DNA of 64,000 nt from assembly GCA_020637555.1 (NCBI GenBank), contig JACKKF010000013.1, forward strand, positions 186,001 through 250,000, in the 5' to 3' direction. A program made the position numbers and the translations under genes. Shown piece after piece: positions 56,855 through 64,000 of this stretch. The notes under the pieces are model-generated. The model was not told the origin of the DNA. It saw only the letters and a program-made list of their open reading frames with translations, and ran no database searches. This stretch comes from Rhodobacter sp. GTDB lineage: Bacteria > Pseudomonadota > Alphaproteobacteria > Rhodobacterales > Rhodobacteraceae. Position 1 is the first letter of the stretch, and each line of letters opens with the position of its first letter.

Positions 56855-57715
56855 TCAATCCCGGGGCGGTCGCGGTGCGGCAAAAGGCGCGGGCTCCAGC
56901 CCGGTCTCGGTGGTGCCCAGGGCCGCGGCCAGGCGGTGCGCGGCGGATCCGGGGCGCAAGGGCTGCGGCTGGGTATCGGCGGGCGCCCAACCGGTCAGGA
57001 CCAGTGTCTCGACCGTTGCCGCCAACCGCCCCTGCGAATCGGCGAAACTCTCGGCATAAAGCTGGGCGGCACGGGCGAGCATGGCCCGGGACATGGGCGC
57101 CCTGTGCCTGGCGGCCAGGGCATTTGTCTCGCCCATGGCGCGCAGGTCGCGCACCAGATGCGGCAGGTCCCGATACAGCACGGTCCGGGTGAAACTGTCG
57201 GCCACGGGCAGCGCCAGCCCGGCCCGCTGCAACAAGGCGCCCAGATCGCGGATTTCCCCCATCGGCACCACCCGCGGCGACAGCCCGCCCGTCACGTCGC
57301 TTTCCGCCTGCGCCAGAACGGCGCGCAATTCGTTCAGGGTCTGACCGCCGAACATCACGCCCAGGAACAGCCCGTCGGGCCTGAGCGCGCGGCGCGCCTG
57401 GATGATCTGGCCCAGCGGGTCGTCAGCCCAATGCAGTGCCAGCGCGTGCACCACCAGATCATGCGCGCCCTCGGCCAGGTCCAGAACCGGCGTATCGGCC
57501 ACGATCCGGGCACCCGGCAGCCGGTTCTTCCAGACCTGCGGAAAAGGGGTCACGACGGCGGGTGCTGTAAACTGTCTGTTAACCTCGCTGAGTCTTTCCT
57601 GAACCTCGTCGGCGGCGTCCTCGTGCAGGAACAGCGCGGGATCGCGCAGGGCGCGCGCGCGATGCAGGGCCAACGCGGTGCGGTCGGTCAGGGCAGGGGG
57701 ATGGGGCGTGTTCAT
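56855..57715 (-). CDS. SAM-dependent methyltransferase (BioC/NDUFAF5-like)
   Basis: A 286-residue class I methyltransferase. It starts MNTPHPPALTDRTALALHRA, then FLHEDAADEVQERLSEVNRQ, the typical beginning of the alphaproteobacterial BioC/NDUFAF5-like group. The SAM region follows (VVTPFPQVWKNR to ADTPVLDLAEGAHDLVVHAL), with HWADDPLGQIIQARRALRPD. The glycine-rich motif I is poorly conserved. In mitochondria the relative NDUFAF5 hydroxylates complex I; the bacterial role is not established. Start ATG 57715 lies on the opposite strand at the CATG where a possible comF start also lies. Confidence 0.8.
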   Translation of the reverse strand: MNTPHPPALTDRTALALHRARALRDPALFLHEDAADEVQERLSEVNRQFTAPAVVTPFPQVWKNRLPGARIVADTPVLDLAEGAHDLVVHALALHWADDPLGQIIQARRALRPDGLFLGVMFGGQTLNELRAVLAQAESDVTGGLSPRVVPMGEIRDLGALLQRAGLALPVADSFTRTVLYRDLPHLVRDLRAMGETNALAARHRAPMSRAMLARAAQLYAESFADSQGRLAATVETLVLTGWAPADTQPQPLRPGSAAHRLAAALGTTETGLEPAPFAAPRPPRD

Positions 57716-57755
57716 GGAACCTGTGTTCGGCGCGGTCGGCAGCGGTGTCAAGAGC

Positions 57756-58484
57756 ATGCGCCATATCCTCGATCTCGGGGTCAACCTGCTGTATCCACCG
57801 TCCTGCCTGGCCTGTGACGCACCCGTGACCGAGGTCGGCGCATTGTGCGCCCGGTGCTGGGCCGATACGCCCTTCAACACCGGGCTGTCATGCGACCTGT
57901 GCGGTGCACCCCTGCCTGGCGCGATCGCGGACGCACCGGTCCGTTGCGACGATTGTTGCCGCACCGCCCGACCCTGGAGCCACGGGCGCGCCGCGCTGAT
58001 CTATGGCGCCGTTGCACGCAGCCTGGTGCTGGGCCTGAAACACGCCGACCGGCACGAGATCGCCGCGCCGGCCGGTCAATGGATGGCGCGGGCGGTGGCG
58101 CCGCTGATCCGCGCGGACACGCTGATCGCCCCGGTGCCGTTGCACCGCTGGCGCCTCTACAAGCGGCGCTACAACCAGTCCGCCTTGCTGGCGCAGGCGC
58201 TGGGCCGGGTGCTGGACCACCCCGCCTGCCCCGACTTGCTGATCCGCACGCGCCTCACACCCAGCCAGGATGGCCGGTCGCGTGAGGCCCGGTTCCAGAA
58301 CCTGCAAGGCGCGATCGCCGCGCACCCCCGACGCGCGGCACGGATCGACGGGCGGCATGTCCTGCTGGTCGATGACGTGATGACCTCGGGTGCGACCCTC
58401 GCCGCAGCGACCGAGGCCTGCTATCAGGCGGGCGCCGATGACGTGGATGTGGTCGTTCTGGCCCGGGTGACGCGCGACGAATGA
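57756..58484 (+). CDS. ComF family phosphoribosyltransferase-like protein
   Basis: A 242-residue protein of the ComF/GntX family. Cysteine pairs at the N-terminus (Cys17/Cys20, Cys31/Cys34, Cys46/Cys49 and a further pair in RCDDCC) form a zinc-ribbon-like region. The C-terminal PRTase-like fold has LIAPVPLHRWRLYKRRYNQS and the PRPP loop HVLLVDDVMTSGATLAAATE. In competent bacteria ComF helps DNA uptake; in others the role is unknown. ATG 57756 (MRHILDLGVNLLYPP) fits the family start; ATG 57714 would add 14 residues. Confidence 0.87.
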   Translation: MRHILDLGVNLLYPPSCLACDAPVTEVGALCARCWADTPFNTGLSCDLCGAPLPGAIADAPVRCDDCCRTARPWSHGRAALIYGAVARSLVLGLKHADRHEIAAPAGQWMARAVAPLIRADTLIAPVPLHRWRLYKRRYNQSALLAQALGRVLDHPACPDLLIRTRLTPSQDGRSREARFQNLQGAIAAHPRRAARIDGRHVLLVDDVMTSGATLAAATEACYQAGADDVDVVVLARVTRDE

Positions 58485-58558
58485 GCCCGGGCGCCGCTTA
58501 GCGGTTCACAAGATCGGGCGCGCGCATTACATCCGTTTCAGATGCGAAAGGATGCGTC

Positions 58559-58816
58559 ATGCCTGTTGTGGAAATCTATACCTCGCCGTTCTGCGGCTAT
58601 TGCCATGCGGCCAAGCGGCTGCTGAAGCAAAAAGGCGTCGCCTTTACCGAAATCGACGTCATGCAACACCCTGAGCGCAAGCCCGAGATGATCAACCGCG
58701 CCAACGGTGGCCGAACCGTGCCGCAGATCTTCATCGACGGCAAGCACATGGGCGGGTGCGACGATCTCCATGCCCTGGACCGGCAGGGCGGGCTCGATCC
58801 GCTGTTGAAGGCCTAG
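58559..58816 (+). CDS. grxC: Glutaredoxin 3
   Basis: An 85-residue dithiol glutaredoxin. The active site is Cys12-Gly-Tyr-Cys15 in YTSPFCGYCHAAKRLL. GGRTVPQIFIDGKHMGGCDD carries the cis-Pro and the glutathione-binding GG-x-D region. It reduces disulfides and glutathione mixed disulfides in the cytoplasm. The gene is followed 4 bases later by the nitrilase-family gene, with which it should be co-transcribed. Confidence 0.93.
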   Translation: MPVVEIYTSPFCGYCHAAKRLLKQKGVAFTEIDVMQHPERKPEMINRANGGRTVPQIFIDGKHMGGCDDLHALDRQGGLDPLLKA

Positions 58817-58820
58817 GTCG

Positions 58821-59666
58821 TTGCGCGCGGGTCTGGTTCAGCTCTCTGTCGGCGATCTGCCGGTCGACAACGTGGCGCCCGTGCGCGCAGCCCTGCGCGC
58901 CGCGGTCGCGGGTGGCGCCGGTTTCGTGCTGACGCCCGAATGCACCAACTGCATTTCGGCCGACCGAAAACACCAGCACCGCGTGCTCACCGGGGAAGCG
59001 GACGACCCGGTTCTGGCCCTGCTGCGCGACGAGGCCGCGCGCGCCGGGGTCTGGGTTCTGGCGGGGTCGATCATCGTCAAGACCGACCACACCGGCGATG
59101 ACCGCTTTGCCAACCGCTCGATCCTGATCGGGCCGGACGGCGGCATCGTCGCGCGCTATGACAAGATCCACCTGTTCGACGTGCAGGTGTCGGAAACCGA
59201 AACCTACCGCGAATCCGCCGGCATCCGTCCGGGGGATCGGGCCGTGCTGGCGCAGACGCCCTTTGCCGCGCTGGGGATGACGATCTGTTATGACGTGCGC
59301 TTTCCCCATCTCTACCGGGCGCTGGCCCAGGCCGGGGCCCAGGTCCTGACCGTGCCGGCGGCCTTCAGCCCGGTCACGGGCGCCGCGCATTGGGAAACCC
59401 TGCTGCGCGCCCGGGCCATCGAGACCGGCTGCTATGTTCTGGCGCCCGCCCAGACCGGCACCCACCCGCAAACCACGGGCCGCACCCGCGCAACCCATGG
59501 CCATGCGCTGGCCGTGGCCCCCTGGGGCGAGGTGCTGGTGGATGCGGGCACCGAACCGGGCGTCGTGTTCGCGGATCTTGACATGGCGGCGGTGGACAGC
59601 GCGCGCGCGCGGGTGCCCGCGCTGACGCATGACCGCCCCTTTGCACCGCCGGGACGACCGAGATGA
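58821..59666 (+). CDS. Carbon-nitrogen hydrolase, Nit1/deaminated-glutathione amidase-like
   Basis: A 281-residue nitrilase-superfamily amidase. The catalytic triad is visible: Glu40 in GFVLTPECTNC, Lys115 in IVARYDKIHLFD and Cys156 in GMTICYDVRFPHLY. ETYRESAGIRPGDRAV and THGHALAVAPWGEVL fit the Nit1 branch that hydrolyses deaminated glutathione, which agrees with grxC directly upstream. It starts at TTG 58821. The stop overlaps the start of the MarR gene (ATGA at 59663-59666). Confidence 0.9.
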   Translation: MRAGLVQLSVGDLPVDNVAPVRAALRAAVAGGAGFVLTPECTNCISADRKHQHRVLTGEADDPVLALLRDEAARAGVWVLAGSIIVKTDHTGDDRFANRSILIGPDGGIVARYDKIHLFDVQVSETETYRESAGIRPGDRAVLAQTPFAALGMTICYDVRFPHLYRALAQAGAQVLTVPAAFSPVTGAAHWETLLRARAIETGCYVLAPAQTGTHPQTTGRTRATHGHALAVAPWGEVLVDAGTEPGVVFADLDMAAVDSARARVPALTHDRPFAPPGRPR

Positions 59667-60103
59667 AACCGATTGACGACCTGGCCGTCGCCCTGTTTGC
59701 GGAACTGTTCATGGCCGATCAGCTGGCCCGCGCGCGGCTGAGTCGCGTGTTGCCCAAGGGGATGGAGCTGTCGCATTTCAGCGTGCTGAACCACCTGGCC
59801 CGCAAGCAGGAGGAACGCACGCCCGCGCAACTGGCAAAGGCGTTCCACGTCACCCGGGGCGCCATGACAAACACGTTGTCAAAGCTGGAAATGGCCGGAC
59901 ACGTCCATATCCGCCCCGATTGGGACGATGCACGGCGCAAGTTCGTGTCGATCAGCCCTTCGGGGCGGCAGGCGCGCGACGCGGCGCTGCACGCCATTGC
60001 CCCCGTGATCGCGGGCCTGGCGCGCAAGGTCGGAATCGACAAGGTCCGCGCCGCGCTTCCGGTGCTGCGCGAGCTGCGCTCGGAGCTGGAAAGCGACGAC
60101 TAG
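59663..60103 (+). CDS. MarR family transcriptional regulator
   Basis: A 146-residue winged-helix protein. MELSHFSVLNHLARKQEERT then PAQLAKAFHVTRGAMTNTLS form the helix-turn-helix; KLEMAGHVHIRPDWDDARRK and FVSISPSGRQ form the wing. C-terminal helices (VRAALPVLRELRSELES) would dimerise. It is coupled to the nitrilase-family gene and is the last of the grxC unit, so it may regulate that unit. No palindrome in front of grxC stood out when I looked. Confidence 0.88.
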   Translation: MKPIDDLAVALFAELFMADQLARARLSRVLPKGMELSHFSVLNHLARKQEERTPAQLAKAFHVTRGAMTNTLSKLEMAGHVHIRPDWDDARRKFVSISPSGRQARDAALHAIAPVIAGLARKVGIDKVRAALPVLRELRSELESDD

Positions 60104-60137
60104 GCGACGATACCGGGTCCGGCCAGCGAGAGATCGG

Positions 60138-63587
<3,450 letters not shown>

Positions 63588-63730
63588 GGGACTCTCTGAC
63601 TGACCGGCGCGCAGTGTGTGGATCCGGGGCCAAGGAGTCAAGAAACCCGGGCCGCATGTGGCGGAATCCTGCGGGTTATCCACAAGATATGGGGTTGCCG
63701 GGGATCGGCGCTGGGGTCATGCTTTGCCCC

Positions 63731-64000
63731 ATGTCCGTGATCCGCACCGCCACCGCTGATGACCTGCCCGGCCTTCTGGCGCTTTATCAGCACCTGAGTC
63801 CGGGCGATGCCGCGCCTGATCACGCGCAATCCCAGGCGATCTTTGCCCGCTTCCTGCGCTATGAGGGCAGCGCGATTTGGCTGGCCGAGGTCGCGGGGCA
63901 GGTCGTGGCCTCGTGCACCCTGATCGTGGTGCCGAACCTGACGCGCGGCGGGCGGCCCTATGCGGTGATCGAGAATGTCGTGACTCATGCCGATCATCGC
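63731..64000 (+). CDS. GNAT family acetyltransferase, 5' part only
   Basis: The first 90 codons of a GNAT-type protein; the window ends before the acetyl-CoA loop. It starts ATG 63731, reading SVIRTATADDLPGLLALYQH, which is the usual beginning of beta1-helix1 in GNAT enzymes, and goes on to AIWLAEVAGQVVASCTLIVV, PNLTRGGRPYAVIENVVTHA and DHR, the beta2-beta4 strands ending in the V-V-T/V-x-P/A position that precedes the R/Q-x-x-G-x-G/A loop. Divergent from smc across 143 bases. Confidence 0.82.
   Translation, partial: MSVIRTATADDLPGLLALYQHLSPGDAAPDHAQSQAIFARFLRYEGSAIWLAEVAGQVVASCTLIVVPNLTRGGRPYAVIENVVTHADHR

Overview
This GC-rich window reads as chromosomal DNA of an alphaproteobacterium, most likely of the order Rhodobacterales (Roseobacter/Rhodobacter group). 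The signs are a five-gene Fo ATP synthase operon with a separate b' subunit (atpI-B-E-X-F), an HvrA-type H-NS-like protein, a DUF2853 protein, MnmD as a stand-alone methyltransferase, and the 'CCCCCCGGGATATTTGGGGC' type of intergenic repeat that I associate with this group. Gene density is high and translational coupling by ATGA/GTGA overlaps is frequent. I see no prophage, insertion sequence, CRISPR array, tRNA or rRNA.

Layout. 1-4 kb: glycosyltransferases and a secreted clan-A glycoside-hydrolase-like protein. 4-16.4 kb: housekeeping and transport genes: a universal stress protein with a SulP transporter, a HAD phosphatase with an MFS carrier, a CinA-like/GNAT/AhpD-like operon, sfsA-map, an H-NS-like protein, a DMT exporter with a YaiI protein, a polysaccharide ABC permease and cysQ. 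16.5-22.7 kb: a surface-glycan block made of galU, two tandem paralogous glycosyltransferases, a GT14-like branching enzyme and a sulfotransferase with two sulfotransferase-like halves. 23.4-27.8 kb: a lytic transglycosylase, an ArsR regulator and the Fo operon. Here several genes that should be intact are broken by dense frameshifts, which I judge to be mainly sequence error. 27.8-33 kb: an FAD oxidase divergent from mnmD, a DMT carrier and a GMC oxidoreductase. 33-36.4 kb: homogentisate degradation (hmgA, fahA) divergent from a MarR regulator across a palindromic operator. 36.4-45.9 kb: HD hydrolase, secB, fxsA, a Tim44-like protein, an Smr protein, an alpha/beta-hydrolase lipoprotein, ilvA, an Hpt/response-regulator-phosphatase pair and an rRNA methyltransferase. 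46-53 kb: a two-subunit ABC exporter, cca, a CoA Nudix enzyme and hslO. 53-55.7 kb: cell-wall proteins (two L,D-transpeptidases around a CAP lipoprotein). 55.7-64 kb: hemH, a methyltransferase, comF, grxC, a nitrilase-family amidase, a MarR regulator, smc and the start of a GNAT gene.

The most noteworthy items are the indel-rich block around the Fo operon, the glycan/sulfation cassette with its fused sulfotransferase, the Hpt-REC-PP2C signalling pair, the MarR/hmgA operator and the divergent split MnmC-like pair. Gene starts were chosen by eye from ribosome-binding sites, overlaps and family N-termini. Functions are from recognised motifs, not database searches.
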